A stretch of DNA of 64,000 bases. It comes from Hyalangium versicolor (GTDB lineage Bacteria; Myxococcota; Myxococcia; Myxococcales; Myxococcaceae). This document shows positions 25,064 to 35,486 of the stretch, piece after piece. The stretch covers positions 1 to 64,000 of the forward strand of contig NZ_JAHXBF010000016.1 in NCBI RefSeq assembly GCF_020103695.1, read 5' to 3'. How positions within the stretch are numbered: position 1 is the stretch's first letter; every line of letters begins with the position of its first letter. Position numbers and translations under genes: made by a program. The notes under the pieces are model-generated. The model saw only the letters and a list, made by a program, of their open reading frames with translations, was not told the DNA's origin and did no database searches.

Positions 25064-28000
25064 GTGAATCGTCTCGAGAGAAGTCAGGCACGCGTCCTGG
25101 CCGTGGGGCTCGCGTTGTGCACCGCCTTGTGGGCGCATTCCGCCCAGGCTCAGCAGAACGCTTCCGTGATCACAGGCACCGTGGTGGATGCCAGCAACCA
25201 GAAGCCCGTTGCTGACGTGGTCGTCACCGCGACTTCCAACGCCCTGCAAGGCGAAGAGATCGCCGTCACCGACGCCACCGGTACCTACCGCATCCCCCAA
25301 CTTCCTCCGGGCGTGTACACGCTGCGGTTCGAGAAGGAGAGCTTCCAGCCCTACTCGCGCACGGAGATCACCCTGCGCCTCAACCGCACCATCCGCCTCA
25401 ACGCGCAGATCCTCCCGGACGAGTTCCAGACGACGATCGAGATCTCCGGCACGCCGCCCGCCATCGACGTGGGCTCCACGCGCACGGGCGTGAACGTGGA
25501 CACGGACGTGGTGCGCAACATCGCCGTCATCCGCCCGGGCTCCAAGGGCAGCGCGGCGCGCTCCTTCGAGAGCCTCGCGGAGCTGGCCCCCGGCGCCAAC
25601 TCGGACGCGTACGGCGTGTCCCTCAACGGCACCACGTCCCCGGAGAACGGCTTCCTGGTGGACGGCCTGGCCACGGGCAACCCCTCCACCGGTACGCTCG
25701 GCTCGCCCATCTCCGTGGAGTTCATCCAGGAGGTGAACGTCATCACCGGTGGCTTCATGCCCGAGTTCGGCCGCTCCACGGGCGGCGTCGTCACGGCCGT
25801 GACCAAGTCCGGCTCCAACGAGTTCCGCGGCTCGCTCTTCACCAACCTCACCCCGGGCAGCCTCGAGGGCACTCCGCACGAAGTCATCCGCGCTGGAAGT
25901 ACCATCACCACCAACCAGCAATTGTGGAACCTGGGTGACTTCGGTGGAGACCTGGGCGGCCCCATCATCAAGGACAAGCTCTGGTTCTACGTGGGCGTGG
26001 CGCCCTCGTTCACCCGCCGGCAGCTCGAGCGCAACCTGAACGCCTTCGTGCTCGATGACAAAGGCAACAACGTGAAGAACGAGGCCGGCTTCAACGCCAC
26101 CGAGCGCATCCCCGGCACCACCCAGAACTACTTCGTGGACCAGCGCCAGGTGCAGTACATCGGCAAGCTCACGTGGCAGGCCGCCGCGGACCACACCCTC
26201 ACCCTCTCCGTGTACGGCGCCCCGAGCACCTCGGGCGGCGACGGCAAGTATGCCTTCCGCGTGGACGACAACGCCGTGGAGGTGGCCGATCTGTCCGGTA
26301 CCTACTCCGCGCTGGCGCACCGCGTGGAGACGAGCTCGCGCGACATCTCCCTCAAGCTGGCCTCCTCCTTCCTGGACAAGAAGTTCCTGCTGGACACCAC
26401 CGTGGGCTGGCACCACCAGCGCGACGCCACCCTGCCCTCGGACGGCTCGGACATTGGCAGCACGGATGGCCTGGCGGGCGTGCCCCAGTTCGAGATGCTG
26501 CGCTCCGCACGGGCGGACCCGACCAACCCTTCGCGCAGCCTGCCGTACTTCTACTCCATCAATGACTTCGAGCAGCTGCCGGATCCGTCCGTGTGCGACC
26601 CGGCCGGGACGTTGAACGCCGTGAAGTGCCCGGTGAACGACTACTTCCTGGGAGGCCCCGGCTTCCTGCAGGACCGCGTCGTGGAGCGCTACCAGGGCAA
26701 CATCGTGGGCACCGCGCTGCTCAGCGCCCTGGGCCACCACGTCATCAAGGCGGGTTTCGACACGGAGCTGATGAAGAACAAGGACACCCGCGGCTACTCC
26801 GGCCTGGTCTTCTACCGCGAGGCCACCAACGGCCAGTCCTTCACGGACTTCCGCGCCTTCGGCTACCTCACCGGGCCTGACGAGGTGGTGATCCAGCCCG
26901 CGGTGAATCCCTCCACCCGCGCGCTGGCCATCGGCGGCTTCCTGCAGGACTCGTGGAGCATCATGGACAAGGTCACCCTCAACGCCGGCCTGCGCTACGA
27001 CACGCAGAGCATCTACGGCACCGGCGGGGATCTGGCCTTCAAGCTGGGCAACCAGCTCTCGCCGCGCGTCGGCGTCATCTACGACTTCACCCAGCAGGGC
27101 CGTTCCAAGCTCTACGCCAGCTTCGCGCGCTACTACCAGAACGCGGTGCTGGCCATGGTCAACTCGCAGTTCTCCAACATCACCCGCATCCAGGCCACGC
27201 GCCGCCGCGCCGCCCAGGGAGATGCGCCCGGGTGCGATCCGCTCACGCAGGCGGCGCCCTACTCCGAGTGCCGCAACGACGGCAACGTCATCCCCAGCAC
27301 CAACGCCAACCTGCTGAGCCCCAAGTACAGCCAGACGTTCGCCATCAACAGCCCCGTGGATCCGGATCTGGAGCCGCAGTCCTCGGACGAGTTCGTGGTG
27401 GGCGGTGACTACGAGCTGTTCGCCAGCGCCACGCTGGGGCTCTCGTACACGCACCGGGACATGAACCAGGTCATCGAGGACATGTCGCGCAACGAGGCGA
27501 CGAACTACTTCATCGGCAACCCGGGCCGCGGCATCGCCTCCGAGTTCCCCAAGCCCGTGCGCAACTACGACGCCGTCACCCTGCAGCTCAACAAGGCCTT
27601 CTCGGATCTGTGGCTGGTGCAGGCCAGCTACACGTGGTCTCGCCTGTGGGGCAACTACTCGGGCCTCTTCCGCCCGGAGAACCTGCAGCTGGCGCCCAAC
27701 GTCACCTCGGACTTCGACCTGATCTCCCTCACCGAGAACAAGATGGGCCTGCTGCTGCTGGATCACACCCACTCGGTGAAGCTCTACGGCGCCAAGGAGC
27801 TGCCCATCACCGGCCAGATCAGCCTCAACCTGGGCTTGTCCTACCGGGGCACCTCGGGCGCGCCCATCAACGTCACCGGCAACCACTACATCTACGGCCC
27901 GGACTTCACCTTCATCCTCCCGCGCGGCGCCGGGGGCCGGCTGCCCTTCGTGCACAACATCGACACGCGCCTGGCGGCCAACTACCGGCTGAGCAAGGAC

Positions 28001-28240
28001 ATGGTCGCCAGCCTCAGCGTGGACGTGTTCAACCTCTTCAACTTCCAGCAGTTCACCGCCGTGGATCAGCGCTACACCGCCGAGACGGTGGACGCCATCA
28101 TCGGCGGAACGAAGGAGGACCTGGCCAACCTGAAGGTCCGCGGCACCACCCGCGACGTCATCGTCAACCCCAACTTCGGCAAGCCCACCGCGTACCAGAC
28201 GCCTCGCAGCATCCGGTTCGGCGCGCGCCTCTCGTTCTAA
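25064..28240 (+). CDS. TonB-dependent outer-membrane receptor with carboxypeptidase-regulatory-like domain
   Basis: 1058 residues from GTG 25064. Signal peptide to about residue 29 (ALWAHSAQAQ), then a CarboxypepD_reg-like beta domain (about 33-115: GTVVDASNQKPVADVVVTAT, PPGVYTLRFEKESF), a plug domain (GFLVDGLATG, VEFIQEVNVITGGF, GGVVTAVTKSGSNEFRG) and a 22-strand-type barrel ending in IRFGARLSF with the terminal aromatic needed for assembly. Transport of a large ligand across the outer membrane is implied; the ligand is unknown. An AT-rich stretch (24960-25015) upstream is the probable promoter region of this two-gene operon, and nothing else is visible between 24888 and 25063. Confidence 0.9.
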   Translation: MNRLERSQARVLAVGLALCTALWAHSAQAQQNASVITGTVVDASNQKPVADVVVTATSNALQGEEIAVTDATGTYRIPQLPPGVYTLRFEKESFQPYSRTEITLRLNRTIRLNAQILPDEFQTTIEISGTPPAIDVGSTRTGVNVDTDVVRNIAVIRPGSKGSAARSFESLAELAPGANSDAYGVSLNGTTSPENGFLVDGLATGNPSTGTLGSPISVEFIQEVNVITGGFMPEFGRSTGGVVTAVTKSGSNEFRGSLFTNLTPGSLEGTPHEVIRAGSTITTNQQLWNLGDFGGDLGGPIIKDKLWFYVGVAPSFTRRQLERNLNAFVLDDKGNNVKNEAGFNATERIPGTTQNYFVDQRQVQYIGKLTWQAAADHTLTLSVYGAPSTSGGDGKYAFRVDDNAVEVADLSGTYSALAHRVETSSRDISLKLASSFLDKKFLLDTTVGWHHQRDATLPSDGSDIGSTDGLAGVPQFEMLRSARADPTNPSRSLPYFYSINDFEQLPDPSVCDPAGTLNAVKCPVNDYFLGGPGFLQDRVVERYQGNIVGTALLSALGHHVIKAGFDTELMKNKDTRGYSGLVFYREATNGQSFTDFRAFGYLTGPDEVVIQPAVNPSTRALAIGGFLQDSWSIMDKVTLNAGLRYDTQSIYGTGGDLAFKLGNQLSPRVGVIYDFTQQGRSKLYASFARYYQNAVLAMVNSQFSNITRIQATRRRAAQGDAPGCDPLTQAAPYSECRNDGNVIPSTNANLLSPKYSQTFAINSPVDPDLEPQSSDEFVVGGDYELFASATLGLSYTHRDMNQVIEDMSRNEATNYFIGNPGRGIASEFPKPVRNYDAVTLQLNKAFSDLWLVQASYTWSRLWGNYSGLFRPENLQLAPNVTSDFDLISLTENKMGLLLLDHTHSVKLYGAKELPITGQISLNLGLSYRGTSGAPINVTGNHYIYGPDFTFILPRGAGGRLPFVHNIDTRLAANYRLSKDMVASLSVDVFNLFNFQQFTAVDQRYTAETVDAIIGGTKEDLANLKVRGTTRDVIVNPNFGKPTAYQTPRSIRFGARLSF

Positions 28241-28256
28241 GCGGAGCCCACTCTCC

Positions 28257-28949
28257 ATGAAGACCCATTCCGCCTTCACCTGGATCCTCCCCCTGGGGTG
28301 CGCGGCGCTGCTGAGCGCCTGCGACAACTCCGAGCCCCTGCCCCAGTGCACCATCGGCCGAGGAGAGCACGCCGTGCGCTACGTCCTCGTCGCGGGCGAC
28401 GGCCCCTGCGCCACCAAGACGGCCGAGAAGCTGGGCGCGCAGATCTTCCGCACGCCGGGCTCGGGCATTCCCCCCTCGCTGGACTTCAAGCCCGAGCGGC
28501 TGGCCACCGGCAAGGACACCGCCAACCCGGCCATCGCCTCCGGGGACTTCACCACCGAGTACCCCAGCAAGGAGGAGGAGCTGTGCGTGGTGCCCACCAT
28601 GAGCGAGGCCCGCCAGCGCCTCACCCAGACTGACGGCTCCACGCTGGACGTCCGCTACCAGTTCAGCAACGTGCGCGTGCAGGGCTCGTCCGCCATCCCT
28701 GGAACCCAGTGGATCGCGGACCTCACGTACACGGAGAACGACTGCACGGCGAAGTACACCGCCGTGGGCATGTTCCCCGCCATCAAGTGCGAGAAGACCG
28801 TGGACAACAAGCCGGTGCGCGACCCCACCATCTGCCAGCTGCCTCAGCCTGGCCTGTCCATTGATCCGGCCTTCCCCACCACCTGCGACGTGGCGACCAA
28901 CCTCTGTGTGCTCCAGGGTGAGCCGCCCTCACTCATCCACGAGGAGTGA
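28257..28949 (+). CDS. lipoprotein paired with the TonB-dependent receptor
   Basis: 230 residues; signal with lipobox ALLSAC gives a lipidated Cys22. The mature part has about ten cysteines spread in pairs (QCTIGRGEH, GPCATKT, ELCVVPT, NDCTAKY, IKCEK, TICQL, TTCDVATNLC), so it is probably disulfide-stabilised in the periplasm or at the surface. It starts 16 bases after the receptor and is likely its accessory ligand-binding partner, like a SusD-style or surface lipoprotein, although there is no sequence resemblance to SusD. The function is otherwise unknown. The 244 bp that follow hold only the promoter noted below. Confidence 0.75.
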   Translation: MKTHSAFTWILPLGCAALLSACDNSEPLPQCTIGRGEHAVRYVLVAGDGPCATKTAEKLGAQIFRTPGSGIPPSLDFKPERLATGKDTANPAIASGDFTTEYPSKEEELCVVPTMSEARQRLTQTDGSTLDVRYQFSNVRVQGSSAIPGTQWIADLTYTENDCTAKYTAVGMFPAIKCEKTVDNKPVRDPTICQLPQPGLSIDPAFPTTCDVATNLCVLQGEPPSLIHEE

Positions 28950-29109
28950 GCCACACGAGACCAGGACCCGGACTCGTCGCAGCACCGAGTCTCGGGCCCT
29001 GTCTCAGCGTCCTTTGTTCCATGGAGGACGTCTGCTCCAGCGACATCCGGTATCCGACAACGCACGTCCTGATTGCTGGCCTGCCTCTTCACCGAGCGTG
29101 AACAAACCC

Positions 29110-29137
29110 TTGAAATCGAGATTTTTGCCCCTAGGCT
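29110..29137 (+). promoter_or_regulatory. promoter candidate for the rsbQ-like operon
   Basis: TTGAAA (29110-29115), 16-bp spacer, TAGGCT (29132-29137), about 57 bp before the ATG of the hydrolase gene. The -35 is good and the -10 only fair. Confidence 0.35.
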
Positions 29138-29193
29138 GAGGTGTCCGCCGGTGGTGCTACAGCCACCGCGATACACCATCTGGGGTCTTCGTC

Positions 29194-29991
29194 ATGCCTG
29201 GGGCCGCGCTCGAGAGGAACAACGTCAAGGTGCTGGGAGCTGGCAGCCAGGCCATGATCTTCGCCCACGGGTATGGGTGTGATCAGAACATGTGGCGGTT
29301 CATCACCCCCGCGTTCCAGGACCGGTACCGCATTGTCCTGTTCGATCACGTGGGGGCCGGGCATTCCGACACCTCTGCCTACAATCGCAACAAATACGGA
29401 ACCTTGAAGGGCTATGCCAGCGACGTGCTGGAGATCTGCCGTGAGCTGTCTTTGAACCGGGCCATCTTCGTGGGGCACTCGGTGAGCGCCATGATCGGGG
29501 TGCTGGCCGCCCTCGAGGAGCCCGCGCGCTTCGACAAGCTCGTCTTGATTGGCCCCTCGCCCTGCTATGTGAATGATGGGGATTACGTCGGTGGCTTCAG
29601 CCGTGGGGACATCGACGGGCTGCTCGAGTCGCTCGACAGCAACTACCTGGGCTGGTCCAGCTCCATGGCGCCCGTCATCATGGGCAACCCGGACCGGCCG
29701 GAGCTGGGCCAGGAGCTCACCAACAGCTTCTGCCGCACCGATCCCGAGATCGCCAAGCACTTCGCGCGCGTCACCTTCCTCTCGGACAACCGGGCCGACC
29801 TGCCCAAGGTGAAGACACCCTCGCTGCTGCTGCAGTGCTCGCAGGATCTGATCGCCCCGGAGGTGGTCGGCGAGTACCTGCACCGCCACATGCGGGACAG
29901 CGAGCTGGTGAAGCTGAAGGCCACGGGACACTGCCCCCACCTGAGCGCGCCGGAAGAAACCATCGCCGCCATGCGCAGCTTCCTCTCCTAG
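29194..29991 (+). CDS. RsbQ-like alpha/beta hydrolase
   Basis: 265 residues. The triad is Ser96 in GHSVSAM, Asp218 in CSQDLIAP and His246 in GHCPHLS; Bacillus subtilis RsbQ has Ser96, Asp219 and His247, so length and spacing fit closely. FAHGYGCDQNMWR at the N-terminus is also typical. RsbQ works with the PAS-domain phosphatase RsbP to sense energy stress, probably by handling a small hydrophobic ligand. Here the next gene, 29 bases on, encodes a PAS hybrid histidine kinase, which would be the cognate sensor. KAI2/D14-type hydrolases of plants share the fold, so a butenolide-like ligand is possible. Confidence 0.9.
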   Translation: MPGAALERNNVKVLGAGSQAMIFAHGYGCDQNMWRFITPAFQDRYRIVLFDHVGAGHSDTSAYNRNKYGTLKGYASDVLEICRELSLNRAIFVGHSVSAMIGVLAALEEPARFDKLVLIGPSPCYVNDGDYVGGFSRGDIDGLLESLDSNYLGWSSSMAPVIMGNPDRPELGQELTNSFCRTDPEIAKHFARVTFLSDNRADLPKVKTPSLLLQCSQDLIAPEVVGEYLHRHMRDSELVKLKATGHCPHLSAPEETIAAMRSFLS

Positions 29992-30020
29992 GCCGCGGTC
30001 GCATCTTGGAAACACGACCC

Positions 30021-32042
<2,022 letters not shown>

Positions 32043-32093
32043 CGCCCCGCTCCGGCTTCCGATAGACGCAGCCCTCAGCGGGAGGCGCTGCAC

Positions 32094-32798
32094 ATGAGAG
32101 AATTACTCGTCATCACGGGAGCCAGCACAGGCATCGGCTTCGCCACGGCGAAGCTCTTCCACGCTCGAGGGGCGCGCGTGGTGAACATCTCGCGCAACCG
32201 GTGCGAGCTCGAAGGGGCCGTGAACCTCACGGCGGACATGACCGTGCCCGGCTTCGAGCGAAACGTGGAGACGGCGCTGCTCGAGGCCGTCGCGGGCTGC
32301 GATCGCGTGGCGCTCGTCCACAACTCCTCCACGATGGAGAAGGACACCGCGGACGCGGGTTCACTGGATGTGCTGCGACGCGCGCTGGACGTGGGCGTCG
32401 TGGGGGCCACGGCGCTCAACCGGATCCTCATCCCGAAGATGCCCAAGGGCTCCTCGGTGGTGTACGTGGGCTCGACGCTCTCGGAGAAGGCCGTCCCGGG
32501 GCAGTACTCCTACGTGGTCGTCAAGCACGCCATGGTGGGGATGATGCGGGCCACCTGCCAGGATCTGCTCGGGCGCGGCGTTCACACGGTGCTCGTCTGT
32601 CCGGGCGTCACGGACACGGAGCTGCTGCGCAAGCGCGTGGAGGGCAATCCCGAAACGCTCGAGGTGCTGCGCTCCATCACCGGAGAGGGGCGCCTCATCC
32701 TGCCGGACGAGATCGCCCAGGTGATCGTGTTCTCCGCGGACCATCCGGTGCTCAACGGCACCGTCGTGCACGCCAACCTCGGCCAGAAGGAGCGTTAG
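32094..32798 (+). CDS. short-chain dehydrogenase/reductase
   Basis: 234 residues. GASTGIG near the N-terminus is the nucleotide-binding loop, NSS at VALVHNSSTM corresponds to the NAG/NNAG motif, VYVGSTLSEKAVPGQYSYVVVK holds the Ser and the YxxxK (Tyr-Val-Val-Val-Lys) active site, and CPGVTDTELL follows. Classical SDR fold of slightly short length. Substrate unknown. The gene is 51 bases after the kinase gene and may belong to the same operon; benzil reductase/sepiapterin-reductase-like enzymes look closest in layout. Confidence 0.85.
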   Translation: MRELLVITGASTGIGFATAKLFHARGARVVNISRNRCELEGAVNLTADMTVPGFERNVETALLEAVAGCDRVALVHNSSTMEKDTADAGSLDVLRRALDVGVVGATALNRILIPKMPKGSSVVYVGSTLSEKAVPGQYSYVVVKHAMVGMMRATCQDLLGRGVHTVLVCPGVTDTELLRKRVEGNPETLEVLRSITGEGRLILPDEIAQVIVFSADHPVLNGTVVHANLGQKER

Positions 32799-32808
32799 GC
32801 GAGAACGC

Positions 32809-33642
32809 TCAGGCTGCCGAGAGCTGGTGGACCTGGAGATCCTCGCTCACCGCCAGCGCCGTGCCCTGCGCCAGCTCCACCCAGCCCTGCGTGCGCTTCA
32901 CGTGGCTGGCCACCACCACCGCGCGCTGACGCCGGTGCGCCATCACCTTCGGCTGCGTCTCCGGCGTCGTCGCAGTGATGCCGCACACCTCGCAGTGATC
33001 CGAGCCCTCCAACCGCGTGTAGTAGAGCGGGGCCTCACCCCAGCGTGTGGCCACGAGGATGCGTCCGTTCGTCGCCACGAAATTCAGCATGGAGGTGCGA
33101 GCCGCCCCAGCCTGTACCGCCGCGCGCTCCAGCGCTCGCGTCGTCTCCACCAGCAGCGCCGCGGCCAGCTCCGCCTCCAGGCGGGGATCCTCGATGCGGC
33201 CCTTGTCCCTCAGGTGCTTGAGGAAGTGCGCGAACGCCACCTCGCTGTCCGTGGATCCCTTCACCTGCCACCGCAGGTACTCCGGCAGCTCCTCGAGCAA
33301 CGAGCCCCTCAGCCGCTCGAACTCGTTGAGGGCTCCCTGGTGGGCGAACAACCAGGCGCGCGACCGGAACGGCTGCGTGTTCTCCTCGGGGGACAAGCCC
33401 ACCGGCAGCTTGCCCTCATGGAAGACGAGCGCCCCGGACTCGTGCGGCGGTGCCAACGCGGCCAGCGTCAGTCCCGCATCGCTCGAGAGCCGGCGCAGCA
33501 GGACTTCGCCATCCGCGTAGCTCCCCACCCCCACCGCATTGGCTCGCGGCTCCGCCTGGATGGCCACCTGGCCCTCCAGCCGCTGCAGCTCGCAGCGCAA
33601 CAGGTTCGGATCCGATGTGAGCACCGCCAGGACTGCCGACAT
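32809..33642 (-). CDS. class II glutamine amidotransferase-like protein without N-terminal Cys
   Basis: 277 residues from ATG 33642, preceded by an AGGGGG ribosome site. The fold markers of YafJ/GATase type II are there: ENTQPFRSRAWLFAHQGALNEF (the substrate-loop region with HNG-like HQG), GSTDSEVAFAHFL and LNFVATNGRILVATRW. Active enzymes begin Met-Cys, the Cys being the nucleophile after Met removal; here the second residue is Ser (MSAVLAVL). No alternative start puts a Cys at position 2. So it is either inactive, has Ser as nucleophile, or has become a binding protein. Divergent from the Hsp70 operon. Confidence 0.75.
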   Translation of the reverse strand: MSAVLAVLTSDPNLLRCELQRLEGQVAIQAEPRANAVGVGSYADGEVLLRRLSSDAGLTLAALAPPHESGALVFHEGKLPVGLSPEENTQPFRSRAWLFAHQGALNEFERLRGSLLEELPEYLRWQVKGSTDSEVAFAHFLKHLRDKGRIEDPRLEAELAAALLVETTRALERAAVQAGAARTSMLNFVATNGRILVATRWGEAPLYYTRLEGSDHCEVCGITATTPETQPKVMAHRRQRAVVVASHVKRTQGWVELAQGTALAVSEDLQVHQLSAA

Positions 33643-33780
33643 GGAACGAAACCCCCTAAGGAAAAACCGCTGTCTCTGGAATACATAATGACGGCGGCCC
33701 ACCCCCTCAACCCATGCTCCCCAGCCCCCTCTCTGTCTGCTAAGCCCTTGAAATGGCTCGGATTTAGTCAGACTGAACGT

Positions 33781-33810
33781 TTGACAGGCCCAGTACGCGG
33801 GGCCTAACAT
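33781..33810 (+). promoter_or_regulatory. promoter of the Hsp70/J-protein operon
   Basis: TTGACA (33781-33786), 18-bp spacer, TAACAT (33805-33810). The perfect -35 makes this a good housekeeping sigma site, about 60 bp upstream of the Hsp70 start. Confidence 0.55.
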
Positions 33811-33872
33811 CCTCGCGCTTCAGCGGTAGAGAGAGTCCCTGCACACCCATGCAGGACTTCACCGGAGACGGA

Positions 33873-35474
33873 ATGTCGGACGAGATTGCGATCGGCATCG
33901 ACCTGGGCACCTCGTATTCGTGCGTGTCGGTGGTCCAGGACGGGCAGCCGGTGGTCATCCCCAACGAGTGGGGTGAAACGAACCACGCCTCGTGCGTTTC
34001 GTTTCTGGAGGATGGCTCGGTGCTGGTGGGCAACGCGGCGAAGAAGAACATCATCGCCGCGCCCGAGGCGACGGTGTACTCCGCCAAGCGTCTCATCGGC
34101 CGGTACTTCTTCTCGGACGAGGTGAAGAAGGCGCAGGCGGTGATGCCGTACCGCATCGTCGAGGGTGAGAACAACTCGGTGCGCATCGAAGTGCGGGGCA
34201 ACACGTATTCCCTGCCGGAGATCTCCGCGCTGGTGCTCAAGGAGATGAAGGCAGTGGCGGAGACGTACCTGGGCATCGAGGTGACCAAGGCCGTCGTCAC
34301 CGTGCCCGCGTACTTCAACGACAACCAGCGCCAGGCCACCAAGGACGCGGGCCGCATCGCGGGGCTGGAGGTGCTGCGCATCCTCAACGAGCCCACGTCC
34401 GCGGCGCTGGCCTACGGCTTCGGGCGGGACGTCAACCAGCGCGTCGTCGTCTATGACCTGGGCGGCGGTACGTTCGACGTGTCGATCCTGGAGATCGGCA
34501 AGGACGTGTTCGAGGTGCTCTCCACCGCGGGAGACACGTACCTGGGCGGCGATGACTTCGACGACCGGATCATGACGTGGCTGGCGGAGGACTTCCTGGG
34601 CAAGACGCGGCTGGATCTGCGGCAGAACAAGTACTGCCTGCAGATGCTCAAGGACGCGGCCGAGCGGGCGAAGATCGACGTGGGCCAGCACGGCTCGGCG
34701 GACATCCTCTGCCAGGGCATCTGCCAGGACGCCAACGGCAACGTGATGGACCTGAAGCAGCGCCTGACGCAGGACCAGTTCAACCGGATGGTGATGGACC
34801 TGGTGCAGCGCACGTTCAAGGTGTGCGACGAGGCGCTGCAGAGCGCGCGGCTGACGGCGTCGGACATCGACGCGGTGATCCTGGTGGGAGGCCCCACGCG
34901 GCTGCCCATCATCCGCAACTCGGTGAAGCACTACTTCCAGAAGGAGCCGCTGGAGGGCATCAACCCGGACCAGGTGGTGGCCATGGGCGCCGCGCTGCAG
35001 TCGCACGCGCTGCTGGAGGCCGGGGGCTCGACGTTCCTGGTGGACGTGACGCCGCTGACGCTGCGCATCGGCACGGTGGGCGGTTATACGGAGAAGATCA
35101 TCGACAAGAACACGCCGGTACCCATCGACCGGTCGAAGACGTTCACCACCAGCCGCGATGGGCAGGAGAAGGTGAAGATCCGCGTGTACCAGGGCGAGTC
35201 CAACCGCGCGGACGAGTGCGAGATGCTGGGCGAATTCGAGTTCTCCGGCTTCCGCATCGGCTACCGCGGAGAGGTGAAGATCGAGGTGACGTTCGAGATC
35301 GACACCAACGGCATGGTGAACGTGTCCGCGTGTGACACGGAGACGGGCCAGCGGACGACGACGACGCTCACGCTGTCCTCGGGCATGTCCGAGGACGACA
35401 TCCAGCGGTCCATGGAAGCCACCCGGCAGATCCAGCTCGCTGGCCACAACGCAGACCTTCCCTCCGTGGCCTGA
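33873..35474 (+). CDS. DnaK-like Hsp70 protein without C-terminal lid
   Basis: 533 residues from ATG 33873, which has GGAGACGGA directly upstream; ATG 33849 would add eight residues. The ATPase domain is complete: GIDLGTSYSCVSV, YDLGGGTFDVSILEI, and VGGPTRLPII. A substrate-binding beta domain follows (VTPLTLRIGTVGG to VNVSACD). The protein ends soon after, about 100 residues shorter than DnaK, so the helical lid is missing. Myxobacteria use such DnaK homologues in motility (SglK) and development. The next gene, 12 bases on, is a J-domain protein, its probable co-chaperone, then CvpA. Confidence 0.85.
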   Translation: MSDEIAIGIDLGTSYSCVSVVQDGQPVVIPNEWGETNHASCVSFLEDGSVLVGNAAKKNIIAAPEATVYSAKRLIGRYFFSDEVKKAQAVMPYRIVEGENNSVRIEVRGNTYSLPEISALVLKEMKAVAETYLGIEVTKAVVTVPAYFNDNQRQATKDAGRIAGLEVLRILNEPTSAALAYGFGRDVNQRVVVYDLGGGTFDVSILEIGKDVFEVLSTAGDTYLGGDDFDDRIMTWLAEDFLGKTRLDLRQNKYCLQMLKDAAERAKIDVGQHGSADILCQGICQDANGNVMDLKQRLTQDQFNRMVMDLVQRTFKVCDEALQSARLTASDIDAVILVGGPTRLPIIRNSVKHYFQKEPLEGINPDQVVAMGAALQSHALLEAGGSTFLVDVTPLTLRIGTVGGYTEKIIDKNTPVPIDRSKTFTTSRDGQEKVKIRVYQGESNRADECEMLGEFEFSGFRIGYRGEVKIEVTFEIDTNGMVNVSACDTETGQRTTTTLTLSSGMSEDDIQRSMEATRQIQLAGHNADLPSVA

Positions 35475-35486
35475 GAGTAATCGCCG

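Noticed and set aside
24986..28354. Very long open frame on the minus strand (over 1100 codons) opposite the TonB receptor
   Set aside because: GC-rich third-position effect; low-complexity His/Gln/Arg/Gly protein with no motif, while the plus strand encodes a clear receptor.
33641..33780. Possible promoter for the divergent GATase-like gene
   Set aside because: Only loose -10-like sequence (TATGTAT) without a matching -35.
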